Notes under the pieces: generated by a model
The model's input: only the letters and a program-made list of their open reading frames with translations
Told to the model about the DNA's origin: nothing
The model's database searches: none
Made by a program: the position numbers and the translations under genes
NCBI GenBank assembly: GCA_016841965.1
Contig: JAEANN010000016.1
Coordinates: 103,305 to 143,271, forward strand
Source: Candidatus Roseilinea mizusawaensis
GTDB lineage: Bacteria > Chloroflexota > Anaerolineae > J036 > Brachytrichaceae
Direction: 5' to 3'
DNA length: 39,967 nt
Part shown: positions 18,118-25,550 of the stretch, piece after piece
Layout: every line of letters starts with the position of its first letter
Position numbering within the stretch: the first letter of the stretch is position 1

Positions 18118-18564
18118 GTGACAAATACCGGAAAACTGCGCGTCTTGATTCTGTGCACGGCGAACTCGGCGCGTTCGCAGATGGCAGAGGGTGTGTTGCG
18201 TCATCTGGCCGGCGAGCAGGTCGAAGTGTTCAGCGCCGGCAGCAACCCCAGCGTCGTGAACCGAATGGCGATTCGCGCAATGGCCGAAATCGGCGTCGAT
18301 ATTAGCGGCCACCGTTCGAAATCACTGATGGAGTTCATTGATCAGCCCTTCGACTTCGTGATCACAGTGTGCGACAACGCCGCCGAGACTTGCCCGGTAT
18401 TTCCAGGCCGGGCGCAACGCATCCACTGGAGTTTCCCCGATCCGGCGGCTGTCGAGGGTGAAGACGCAAAGCTGGCCGCCTTCCGTTCGGTGCGCGACGG
18501 CCTGATCGAGCGATTCCGCAGCTTCATACAACAGCAGGGGCTGAGCGAATCTGTAGCTGCTTGA
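18118..18564 (+). CDS. arsC: Arsenate reductase, low-molecular-weight phosphatase type (thioredoxin-coupled)
   Basis: 148 residues. It starts at GTG (18118) with a strong AAGGGAGG about 7 bp upstream. The P-loop LCTANSARSQMAEG gives C-x5-R (Cys 13, Arg 19), the nucleophile loop shared with low-molecular-weight tyrosine phosphatases. The pair Cys 85 and Cys 92 in VCDNAAETCPVFPG is the redox relay of thioredoxin-coupled ArsC. HWSFPDPA supplies the general acid Asp. It reduces arsenate to arsenite in the cytoplasm. No arsenite pump (ArsB/Acr3) is next to it, so export or methylation must come from elsewhere. Confidence 0.93.
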   Translation: MTNTGKLRVLILCTANSARSQMAEGVLRHLAGEQVEVFSAGSNPSVVNRMAIRAMAEIGVDISGHRSKSLMEFIDQPFDFVITVCDNAAETCPVFPGRAQRIHWSFPDPAAVEGEDAKLAAFRSVRDGLIERFRSFIQQQGLSESVAA

Positions 18565-18585
18565 ACGACCCGGACACAAAGTGAC

Positions 18586-18678
18586 ATGGCACAAACTGCG
18601 ATGATTGCAATTGATGAGATTTGTGAAGTCGTGCGCGACCGCTACGCCGAGAACGTCCGGGGTGTGAGCGAGGTCTAG
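18586..18678 (+). pseudogene. Truncated arsenite methyltransferase (ArsM)-like N-terminus
   Basis: A 30-codon open frame, 21 bp after arsC. It reads IDEICEVVRDRYAENVRGV, resembling the first helix of ArsM-type arsenite S-adenosylmethionine methyltransferases (V-R-x-x-Y). It ends at a TAG whose CTA overlaps the stop of the oppositely oriented pyroglutamyl-peptidase gene. The remainder of the gene is absent, as if a rearrangement joined arsM to the 3' end of pcp. The ArsM identity rests on a short match and on position only. Confidence 0.45.
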
Positions 18679-19313
18679 CCCTGCCAGCCCAAGCGCGCAG
18701 CGTGCTCTGCGCGCAGCGCGCTGAACGCAGCCGCCAGCCCGCGCACAGTGGTATCGAGGCTGATCGAGGGCGGGGCAGTTTCTGCGCCGGCCGCCTGTTC
18801 GGGCAGTTGCGGCAGGTGAATGAAGCCGGCCGGGATGTTCGCGCCGCGCCGGGAGAGTTCGTGCATCAAGGTGTAGAAGACCTGGTTGCACAGAAACGCG
18901 CCGGCGCTCAGCGACAACTCCGCCGGTACGCCGGCAGCGCGCGCGGCGTCGCGCATGGCGCGCGCGGGCAGTGTAGTGAAGTAGGCCGCCGGGCCGTCGG
19001 GCACAATCGGCTCGTCGACACATTGCCGGCCGGCGTTGTCGGGAATGCGGAAGTCCAGCAGGTTGATGGCGATCCGCTCGATGGAGAGGGCTGTGCGGCG
19101 GGCCGCTTCGCCCAGGCATACCACGGCGTCCGGGAGCGCCGCGTCGAGCGCGTGCAGCAAGGTTGCCGGGCCGCGTGTGCGGTCAACCGGTAGAATGGCC
19201 ACGCGCACGGTGATCCCCGCCAGGTTGGCCTCGCCCAGTGCGCGCGCAGCCTGCTCGGATGAATTGATCGCCTGACCGCCAAATGGCTCGAAGCCGGTGA
19301 GAAGCAAATTCAT
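18675..19313 (-). CDS. pcp: Pyroglutamyl-peptidase I
   Basis: 212 residues, the usual family length. It removes N-terminal pyroglutamate from peptides in the cytoplasm. The N-terminus LLLTGFEPFGG is diagnostic. The catalytic residues are present: Glu 79 in ALSIERIAINLLDFRIPDN, Cys 142 in GAFLCNQVFY and His 166 in AGFIHLPQLP. The stop codon lies in a CTAG palindrome shared with the end of the arsM-like remnant. No clear co-transcribed partner; the HAD gene is divergent, with 47 bp between them. Confidence 0.95.
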   Translation of the reverse strand: MNLLLTGFEPFGGQAINSSEQAARALGEANLAGITVRVAILPVDRTRGPATLLHALDAALPDAVVCLGEAARRTALSIERIAINLLDFRIPDNAGRQCVDEPIVPDGPAAYFTTLPARAMRDAARAAGVPAELSLSAGAFLCNQVFYTLMHELSRRGANIPAGFIHLPQLPEQAAGAETAPPSISLDTTVRGLAAAFSALRAEHAARLGWQG

Positions 19314-19360
19314 GCCGGTGCATTATCATCTGGCTGACGACTGGCTACTGACTACTACAC

Positions 19361-20122
19361 ATGAATCACATGAACTACCTCATCGACATGGACGGTGTGC
19401 TGATCAGCGGCAAGACGATGATTCCAGGGGCGCGTGAATTCATCGAGCGGCTGATCGCGCGCAAAATCGAATTTCTGGTTTTGACCAATAACTCGATCTA
19501 TACGCCGGGCGATCTGGCGCACCGGCTGCAACTGATCGGCCTGCCGATTCCCAAAGAGCGCATCTTCACCTCGGCTATGGCTACCGCGCGCTTTCTGCAA
19601 TCACAGCACCCCAATGGCAGCGCGTTTGTGGTGGGCGAGAGCGGCCTGACCGAGGCCATTCACGACGCCGGCTATGTGTTGACGGACATGCACCCAGACT
19701 ATGTGGTGCTGGGCGAGACCTACTCGTACAACCTGGAGCGCATCACGCGCGCGGTGCGGCTGGTTGCCGCCGACGCGAAATTTGTGGCGACCAACCCCGA
19801 TCCCACCGGCCCGACGGACGAGGGCATTGTGCCGGCCTGCGGCGCTATGGCTGCGCTGATCGAGCGCGCCACCGGCAAAAGCCCTTTCTTCATCGGCAAG
19901 CCCAACCCGTTCATGATGCGCTCGGCCCTGAACTACCTGGGCGTGCATTCGGAGAACACGGTGATGATCGGCGACCGCATGGACACCGACGTGATCGCCG
20001 GCGTGGAATCCGGCATGGGCACCATTTTGGTGCTGACCGGCGTCACGCGCCGTGAGGATGTGAGCCGCTATCCGTATCAGCCCATGCGCATCTGCGCCTC
20101 GGTAGCGGAGATCGAAGTGTAG
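19361..20122 (+). CDS. HAD-superfamily phosphatase, NagD-like (subclass IIA)
   Basis: 253 residues. Motif I is [12 protein letters not shown] (nucleophile Asp and acid/base Asp). Motif [11 protein letters not shown], and the NagD-type cap follow, and motifs III/IV are [10 protein letters not shown] and [16 protein letters not shown] enzymes dephosphorylate nucleotides and sugar phosphates; the exact substrate is not deducible. The start is the ATG at 19361, with a second ATG three codons on. The stop (TAG) is followed almost directly by the ATG of a decayed kinase-like gene. Confidence 0.9.
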   Translation: MNHMNYLIDMDGVLISGKTMIPGAREFIERLIARKIEFLVLTNNSIYTPGDLAHRLQLIGLPIPKERIFTSAMATARFLQSQHPNGSAFVVGESGLTEAIHDAGYVLTDMHPDYVVLGETYSYNLERITRAVRLVAADAKFVATNPDPTGPTDEGIVPACGAMAALIERATGKSPFFIGKPNPFMMRSALNYLGVHSENTVMIGDRMDTDVIAGVESGMGTILVLTGVTRREDVSRYPYQPMRICASVAEIEV

Positions 20123-20123
20123 G

Positions 20124-20368
20124 ATGGGGGATTCATCTGCTGCGCCAACGATGAAAGGCAAGTTGATCGGGCGAGGGCGCACGGGCGAGGTGTACGCCTG
20201 GGGGAGCGATGACGCGCGTGTGCTGAAGCTCTACAACTCTGGCTTGCCGGTAGGCTGCCGAATGAGTGGATGCTGCCGGTCGCAGTTGCCCGCGCCAACG
20301 AGTCTATCTCTGAGGAGCGCGCCCGGCTGATGCCGTGCATATCTCGTACAATGCCGGCCCATGAGTGA
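20124..20368 (+). pseudogene. Phosphotransferase/kinase-like remnant with internal deletion
   Basis: The first 35 codons encode KLIGRGRTGEVYAWGSDDAR then VLKLY, a glycine-rich nucleotide loop and beta-strand Lys of an aminoglycoside-phosphotransferase/protein-kinase-like fold. The frame then shifts, and the new frame reads LAGRLPNEWMLPVAVARANE followed by SISEERARLM, which resembles the C-terminal end of the same family, to a TGA at 20366-20368. The whole catalytic core between them is missing. This is best read as one gene reduced by an internal deletion. It overlaps the next gene's start by eight bases. Confidence 0.65.
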
Positions 20369-21392
20369 TATGGCTTCACCTGTCATTGCGGTGCTCATCG
20401 GCCGCAATCACTATCGCCGCATGTTGAGCGAGGCGGCCTGGGACAGGCTGCGTCGCATGGCGCGCATCATCGAGCACGAGGGTGGCGAGCCGGCCCAACA
20501 TGCTGATCTGTTACGTCTGCTGCCCGACGCCGATGCCTGCCTGACAAGTTGGGGGGTGGCTGCACTGGATGCCGAAGTGCTGGCAGCCGCGCCGCGCTTG
20601 AGGATGATGGCCCATATGGGCAGCAGCGTGAAGCGTTTTGTGTCAGACGCCGTGTGGCAGCGCGGTATGCGCGTGACATCCGCCGGCCTGGCGCTGGCCG
20701 AAGACGTGGCAATCACCACCGTTGGGTTGATGATTGTGGGCATGAAGCGCGTCTGGCCGCTGGCGCTGAATTTCCGCGCGGGCGGCTGGCGCGAACGCGC
20801 GCGCGCAGGCGATCAACGTCTCCCCATCTGGCCGGCGCGCGAGTTGCGCCACAAAACGGTTGGCATTGTTGGCGCCAGCCGGGTTGGCCGGCACGTCATT
20901 CGATTGCTGCAGCCGTTTCACACCCGAATCCTGGTCTATGATCCGTTTGTCTCGCGCGCAGACTGCGAGGCGATTGGCGCCGAGAAGACCGAGCTTGACG
21001 ACTTGCTGCGGCGCTGCGATATCTTGTCGTTGCATGCGCCGTCGACGCCGGCCACCCGCCGTATGATCGACGCCGGCCGGCTGACGCTGCTGAAGGATGA
21101 CGCGCTCATCATCAACACCGCGCGCGGCGACTTGATCGACGAGCCGGCCCTGATCGCCGAGTTGAGCGCGGGACGCTTCTTCGCGTTTCTCGATGTCACC
21201 GATCCCGAGCCGCCCGCGCCGGACAGCCCGCTGCGCCGGCTGGAGAATGTCGTGGTCATACCTCATATCGCCGGCTGCATCGAGGACTGCACGCACATGG
21301 GCGACGTGGCTGTCGAAGAGCTGCGGCGCTTCCTGGCCGGCGAGCCGGCGCTGTACCCAATCTCGCCCGACATGTTGCAGCACATGTCGTAG
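20361..21392 (+). CDS. D-isomer 2-hydroxyacid dehydrogenase
   Basis: 343 residues. The NAD-binding motif is VGIVGASRVGRHVI. The catalytic Arg is in INTARGDLIDEPAL, the Glu in DVTDPEPPAPDSPL and the His in VVIPHIAG; all three are present. The family oxidises or reduces D-2-hydroxy acids (glycerate, phosphoglycerate, lactate and others). The low conservation of the substrate domain does not allow a precise call. The gene begins inside the end of the kinase-like remnant. Confidence 0.9.
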   Translation: MSDMASPVIAVLIGRNHYRRMLSEAAWDRLRRMARIIEHEGGEPAQHADLLRLLPDADACLTSWGVAALDAEVLAAAPRLRMMAHMGSSVKRFVSDAVWQRGMRVTSAGLALAEDVAITTVGLMIVGMKRVWPLALNFRAGGWRERARAGDQRLPIWPARELRHKTVGIVGASRVGRHVIRLLQPFHTRILVYDPFVSRADCEAIGAEKTELDDLLRRCDILSLHAPSTPATRRMIDAGRLTLLKDDALIINTARGDLIDEPALIAELSAGRFFAFLDVTDPEPPAPDSPLRRLENVVVIPHIAGCIEDCTHMGDVAVEELRRFLAGEPALYPISPDMLQHMS

Positions 21393-21540
21393 ACGCGGCA
21401 TTGTTCGTGCAATCGGCCTGCACAAGTACAATCATGTCCGGCGTTGGCGGAGACATGCAGAGTCGAACCCAGCATGTCGGTATCTGATATTCTCTTGCGC
21501 GAGCGCAATCCAGTCTCAGACTTCACATGCAGGCATAGAT

Positions 21541-23172
21541 ATGAATCGACCTTCGATCACGTTCCAACCCCGCAGCGGCAAGTATCTTCTACACGGCGTC
21601 AGCGCGCTGGCCGAACTGATCCGTCCGACAATCGGGCCGACATTTCGCATGGTTGCTTCGGAGCAGGTTGCCGGGCGCAATCGCCCGCCAGAATTGTTGA
21701 GCGACGGCGCAACGCTGGCCCGGCGCATGATCCAACTCAGCAACGATCCTGCCGATGTGGGGGCCATGTTGTTGCGGCAAGCAGTGTGGCAGGTGGGCGA
21801 GCGCGCCGGCGACGGCACGGCTACCACTGCTGTGCTGGCGCACGCGATCATCAAGGAAGCGTACAAGCGGGTTGCGGCCGGCGCCAACGCTATGCGCATT
21901 CGTGTCGGCATCGAGCGCGCGATGGATGTGGCTGTGCACTCTCTGCGCGACCAGTCTACGCCCGTCAGCGCCAGGCGCGATCTGACGCGCATCGCCGACT
22001 CGCTGTGTCACGATGAAGAGCTGGCCCGCTACCTGGGCGAGGCGTTCAACATTATCGGCGCGGATGGATTCGTGGAGGTGCAGACATCGCGCGGGCGCAA
22101 GATCGAACGCGAATATGTGGAAGGCGCGTGTTGGCGCAGTTCTGTCGGCTATGTGTCGCGCAACTTTGCCGAAAACACGACCACGCCGCGCATCACCATG
22201 CAAGATGCGTCGGTAGTGCTGATCGACGGCAAGCTGAATGATGTGGATGTGGCAGGCCGAATTTTCACGCGCTTATTGCAGGCCGGCCACAAGAACATCT
22301 TCCTGGTCTGCCGCGAGATCTCGGAGACTGTCCTCAGCGTGATGACTGTCAATCACCACAAAGGCAATCTCAAGTTTCTGCCGGTCAAAATGCCGGTCAT
22401 GGAAAGCGACAAGCTGGCGATGTTTGAGGATATCGCGGCGCTGACCGGCGCGACGGTGTTTTACCTCGGCGAGACGAAAGATGTGTCGTTGTTCACGCCG
22501 GACATGGCCGGGCGGGTGCGACGAGCCTGGGCTGACGCAACTCAATTTGGCCTCATCGGTGGGCGCGGCAACCCCAGGGCTTTGCGCGAGCATATCAAGA
22601 CGCTGCGCGCCAGCATGACGCAGGCCAAAGACAAAGACAAAACGGAGGAACAGCGCATGACGGCTGTCCGGCAGCGCATTGCCCGGCTGATGGGCGGCAT
22701 CTGCGTGTTGAGCATCGGCGCGCCGACAGAAGCGGAACAGAAAGCGCGGCAGCAAATCGCCGAGCGGTGCGTGCGCGCCATGTACGCCATCGTGCGCGGC
22801 GGCATTGTGCCGGGCGGCGGGGCGGCCTTTTTGACTTGCCAGAATGCGGTGCGCAAGCTGGCGTTCGACGAGCCGGATGTGCAGGCCGGCGTCGATTGTG
22901 TGGCGCGCGCGCTTGAATCACTGATGCGCGCAATTGCCCGCAATGCCGGCCATCATCCCTCAACCATTGTGGCGCGGGCGCGGCTGGCAGGGCAGGGATT
23001 CGGACTGGATGCGCTGTCTGGCCAGATTGTCAACATGCGCGAGGCCGGCATTGTGGATAGCGCCGAGGTTCTGGAGCAGGTCTTGCGCGCAGCAGGAAGT
23101 GTGGCAGCCACAACCGTGACGACCGATGTGGTGTACCGGCACAAGAAGCCCCAGGAAGCCGTGCAGCCCTGA
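21541..23172 (+). CDS. Divergent GroEL-like chaperonin paralogue lacking the D398-equivalent
   Basis: 543 residues, full GroEL length, chosen from the ATG at 21541 (MNRPSITFQPRSGKYLL). Equatorial, intermediate and apical regions all align. ATP-site Asp residues equal to E. coli D52 (LLSDGATLAR) and D87 (AGDGTATTAVLA) are kept, as is the later GGG (PGGGAAF, 425-427). The position equal to D398, 16 residues before that GGG in an ungapped stretch, is Arg 409. D398 is needed for ATP hydrolysis in GroEL, so this protein may bind ATP without turning it over. The usual GPKGRN is replaced by GPTFRM, and the C-terminal GGM tail is missing. No groES is adjacent. It is probably a specialised paralogue. 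Confidence 0.88.
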   Translation: MNRPSITFQPRSGKYLLHGVSALAELIRPTIGPTFRMVASEQVAGRNRPPELLSDGATLARRMIQLSNDPADVGAMLLRQAVWQVGERAGDGTATTAVLAHAIIKEAYKRVAAGANAMRIRVGIERAMDVAVHSLRDQSTPVSARRDLTRIADSLCHDEELARYLGEAFNIIGADGFVEVQTSRGRKIEREYVEGACWRSSVGYVSRNFAENTTTPRITMQDASVVLIDGKLNDVDVAGRIFTRLLQAGHKNIFLVCREISETVLSVMTVNHHKGNLKFLPVKMPVMESDKLAMFEDIAALTGATVFYLGETKDVSLFTPDMAGRVRRAWADATQFGLIGGRGNPRALREHIKTLRASMTQAKDKDKTEEQRMTAVRQRIARLMGGICVLSIGAPTEAEQKARQQIAERCVRAMYAIVRGGIVPGGGAAFLTCQNAVRKLAFDEPDVQAGVDCVARALESLMRAIARNAGHHPSTIVARARLAGQGFGLDALSGQIVNMREAGIVDSAEVLEQVLRAAGSVAATTVTTDVVYRHKKPQEAVQP

Positions 23173-23431
23173 ACTGACGATTCACCCACGCATCTCTCAC
23201 GTTGGAGTCTGCATCCATCACGGCGTTCCGCCACCGTTCCCAGGCAGGTCAGCCCATCACAGCCGCGATCTGGTGAATTGGCATCGCATCTGCACGGGTC
23301 AGAAGATTGCTTGCCATTGATCCATCGCCTGTTCGACGACCATGGGCGCGCATGGGCGTCGCAAGCGTCGCAGGCGTCGCAAGCGTCGCAGGCGTCGCAG
23401 GCGTCGCAAGCGTCGCAGGCGTCGCATTTGT
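23173..23431. other. Intergenic stretch before the tRNA, with tandem repeat
   Basis: Apart from the 9-bp tandem repeat described separately, I see no gene or convincing regulatory site here. Confidence 0.5.
23356..23426. repeat. 9-bp tandem repeat, about 8 units
   Basis: GCGTCGCA followed by A or G, eight times head to tail. The last base runs A,G,A,G,G,A,G, suggesting growth by an 18-bp unit plus a slip. It ends 5 bp before the tRNA promoter -35. Confidence 0.95.
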
Positions 23432-23461
23432 TTGACTGATTTGGCCAGAATCTGCTATACT
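23432..23461 (+). promoter_or_regulatory. tRNA-Met promoter
   Basis: -35 TTGACT (23432-23437) and -10 TATACT (23456-23461), 18 bp apart, ending 19 bp before the tRNA. Confidence 0.75.
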
Positions 23462-23480
23462 GGCTGCCCGAACGAAAGCT

Positions 23481-23553
23481 GGTGACGTAGCTCAGTCGGT
23501 AGAGCAGGGGACTCATAAGCCCTTGGTCACTGGTTCAAGTCCAGTCGTCACCA
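23481..23553 (+). tRNA. tRNA-Met (CAT anticodon), elongator-like
   Basis: 73 nt. The acceptor arm GGTGACG pairs with CGTCACC, followed by discriminator A; the D arm is GCTC/GAGC; the T arm is ACTGG-TTCAAGT-CCAGT. The anticodon loop CTCATAA gives CAT. A normal G1-C72 pair excludes the initiator. CAT could also be tRNA-Ile2 (lysidine-modified), but the body GGGGACTCATAAGCCC is usual for elongator Met. CCA is not fully encoded. Confidence 0.92.
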
Positions 23554-23564
23554 CTCAAAATCAG

Positions 23565-23598
23565 ACCTCACCGCGCTTTGGACGGGTGAGGTTTTTTT
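23565..23598 (+). terminator. Rho-independent terminator after tRNA
   Basis: ACCTCACC pairs with GGTGAGGT around a 12-nt loop, followed by a run of seven T. Confidence 0.85.
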
Positions 23599-23609
23599 GT
23601 GTGACAACC

Positions 23610-23936
23610 ATGCGACCCACAGCAATCTCTGCCAATCGCGCTACTGCGACAATGACCATCACCTGGGAAGACGGTCACCAGACAGACTACCCTTTCCATG
23701 AGTTAGCTCGCGCGTGCCCGTGCGCCGGCTGCAACGAGAAGCGTGACGCGCTCAAAGCGCAGGGCATCGATCCCATCACCGGCTTTGAGCCAGAGTCGAG
23801 CGAACTGGCCGCCATCGAGCCGGTGGGTGTCTATGCCATCAATATCGTATGGCAAGGTGGCTGCCGGTTTGGCATCTACACCTGGGAATTGCTGCTCGAA
23901 TTGGAGCGACAACACCCGTACTGGCGCCGGCCATAG
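23610..23936 (+). CDS. DUF971 family protein
   Basis: 108 residues from the ATG at 23610 (or 94 from the ATG at 23652, which starts closer to the domain). It shows the DUF971 pattern: ITWEDGHQTDYPFHELARAC then PCAGCNE, with a Cys-x-Cys cluster, and later VGVYAINIVWQGGCRFGIYTW. The same fold occurs as the N-terminal domain of gamma-butyrobetaine hydroxylase and in proteins linked to Fe-S assembly; the Cys cluster could bind metal. Exact function unknown. It sits directly after the tRNA terminator. Confidence 0.8.
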   Translation: MRPTAISANRATATMTITWEDGHQTDYPFHELARACPCAGCNEKRDALKAQGIDPITGFEPESSELAAIEPVGVYAINIVWQGGCRFGIYTWELLLELERQHPYWRRP

Positions 23937-23957
23937 ATGCGCCCGCCTGTGTGCGCT

Positions 23958-25082
23958 TCACCGGCACAGCTTGCTCTGGTGTTCCTCGAATGTGAGTGAG
24001 AACTGGTGTCCGCCGTCCTGGTTGCAATTTGCCACGAAGTACAGGTACTCCGTTTGGGCGGGCGCCAGCACAGCCTGAATCGATGACAGGCCGGGACTGG
24101 CGATCGGCCCCGGCGGCAGCGCCGGATTGACATACGTGTTGTAGCCGGCAGGATCGGCATACCGCAAGTCCTCTAGCGTTAGCCCGCGCTTCCACCAACT
24201 CTGCTGATCTGCCTGGTATCCCAGCGCATATTGCGTGGTCGGGTCTGCCTGCAACGCCATGCCAATCTTCAGCCGGTTGAGGTAGACGCTGGCAATGATT
24301 GGGCGTTCTTGTGGCAGCACGGCTTCCCGTTCGACAATCGATGCGATGGTCAACACCTGATAGGGTGTTCGCCCTTGCAAGTCTGCCTGCTCCATCAGCG
24401 GCGCCACGCGCTGGCCGTAGTTGTCCAGCATTTTCAACAAGACATCTAGCGCGGTGGGATTGAGCGGTAGCCGGTAGGTATCTGGAAAGAGGAACCCCTC
24501 CAGCGAGGCGTCTGCCGGCAAATCTTTGAGAAAGGGGTAGCTGTAATTCGTTCTGCGCGCCAGCCGCGTGAACTCGTCGGCGCTGATGCCGAGTTGCTGC
24601 TCCAGAAGTTCGGCCACCTCTTCCAGTCGCTTGCCCTCAGGAATGGTGATCTGCACCTCCTCGGCCATGCCGCGCTGCAGCGCCTGGGCGATTTGCGGGA
24701 TGTTCATGTTGGGGCGCAGCGTGAAGATGCCGGCGTTGATCTTCACGTCAAGATCGTAATAGCGCACATACAGGCGGAACAGGTCGGCGTCGCGCACCAG
24801 GCCGGCTGCCTGCAGGTTGCGCGCAATCTGATTGACCGATTCGCCGGGGTTGACCACAAACTGTTGTGGCGTCGGGTCGTTGCTCACCGGCCGGCGCAGA
24901 TCGTTGTTGCGAATTAAATCCAGGTATGCGCCGATGACTGTCTTGTCCAGGCTGGATAGGCGTGTGTTGGTTAGCGTGGCGCCGCTGAGTTGTTGCGACA
25001 GCAACGCGCCGGCCCAAACCAGCGCAGCCAGGGCAGCCACAAAAATGGCCAGTCTCAGAGGGGAGAGTCGGTGTCGTCTCAT
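23958..25082 (-). CDS. mltG: Endolytic murein transglycosylase MltG
   Basis: 374 residues. A cytoplasmic basic tip and one membrane helix (about 10-28) are followed by a LysM-like subdomain (FVVNPGESVNQIARNLQAAG) and the YceG/MltG catalytic domain. The catalytic Glu lies in IASIVEREAVLPQERP, followed by ASVYLNRLKIGMALQADPTT and the C-terminal NPALPPGPIASPG. It cleaves nascent glycan strands and sets their length. Its ATG overlaps the ruvX stop by four bases (ATGA), so it is translated with ruvX. Confidence 0.95.
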   Translation of the reverse strand: MRRHRLSPLRLAIFVAALAALVWAGALLSQQLSGATLTNTRLSSLDKTVIGAYLDLIRNNDLRRPVSNDPTPQQFVVNPGESVNQIARNLQAAGLVRDADLFRLYVRYYDLDVKINAGIFTLRPNMNIPQIAQALQRGMAEEVQITIPEGKRLEEVAELLEQQLGISADEFTRLARRTNYSYPFLKDLPADASLEGFLFPDTYRLPLNPTALDVLLKMLDNYGQRVAPLMEQADLQGRTPYQVLTIASIVEREAVLPQERPIIASVYLNRLKIGMALQADPTTQYALGYQADQQSWWKRGLTLEDLRYADPAGYNTYVNPALPPGPIASPGLSSIQAVLAPAQTEYLYFVANCNQDGGHQFSLTFEEHQSKLCR

Positions 25083-25543
25083 GTGTCGGTTGGTCTTTCG
25101 CCTTCGTCGCAGCCGGTCTCATTCATCTGGCCGGCCTGCTCGATGCGTTCGTCCAGATATCGCTGCAAGATCACCGCCGCCGCGATATCGTCGTCGGCGG
25201 TAGTATGGTTTTTGCGCCGGCGCGCGCCGATGATCTCCAGCGCAGCGCCGGTGCTGAATCGCTCGTCGTGATAGCGCAGCGGCACGCTCACACGGGCGCG
25301 CAGCACCTCGACGAACTGCTGCACCCGCTCGGCCTGTTCACCAATGCTGCCGTCGGCGTTGTAAGGGAAGCCAACAATCACTTCGTCCGCTTCGAACTCT
25401 GCGATCAACTCGGCAATGCGCGCCAGCGGATTGACGCGCCGGCGGTCGATGATCTCGACCGGCCGGGCAATCATCTTGGAGCTGTCGCTCACTGCGACGC
25501 CGATTCGTCGTCCGCCAATATCCAGACCGATGCTTCGCGCCAT
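25079..25543 (-). CDS. ruvX: Putative pre-16S rRNA nuclease / Holliday junction resolvase YqgF (RuvX)
   Basis: 154 residues with an RNase H-like fold. The N-terminal GLDIGGRRIGVAVSD holds the first catalytic Asp, VGFPYNADGS the nucleic-acid loop, YHDERFST the second acidic site and TADDDIAAAVILQRYLDE the third. The family matures the 5' end of 16S rRNA in E. coli and has been proposed as a junction resolvase. The gene lies between the baseplate-J-like gene (7 bp) and mltG (4-bp overlap), a compact minus-strand operon led by alaS. Confidence 0.93.
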   Translation of the reverse strand: MARSIGLDIGGRRIGVAVSDSSKMIARPVEIIDRRRVNPLARIAELIAEFEADEVIVGFPYNADGSIGEQAERVQQFVEVLRARVSVPLRYHDERFSTGAALEIIGARRRKNHTTADDDIAAAVILQRYLDERIEQAGQMNETGCDEGERPTDT

Positions 25544-25550
25544 GCCTGTT

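Noticed and set aside
22953-23516. Minus-strand frame with Cys-Asp-Ala repeats
   Set aside because: Produced by the 9-bp tandem repeat and overlaps groEL-like and tRNA sequence.
23481-23553. Initiator tRNA-fMet
   Set aside because: The first base pair is G-C, not the mismatch of initiators.
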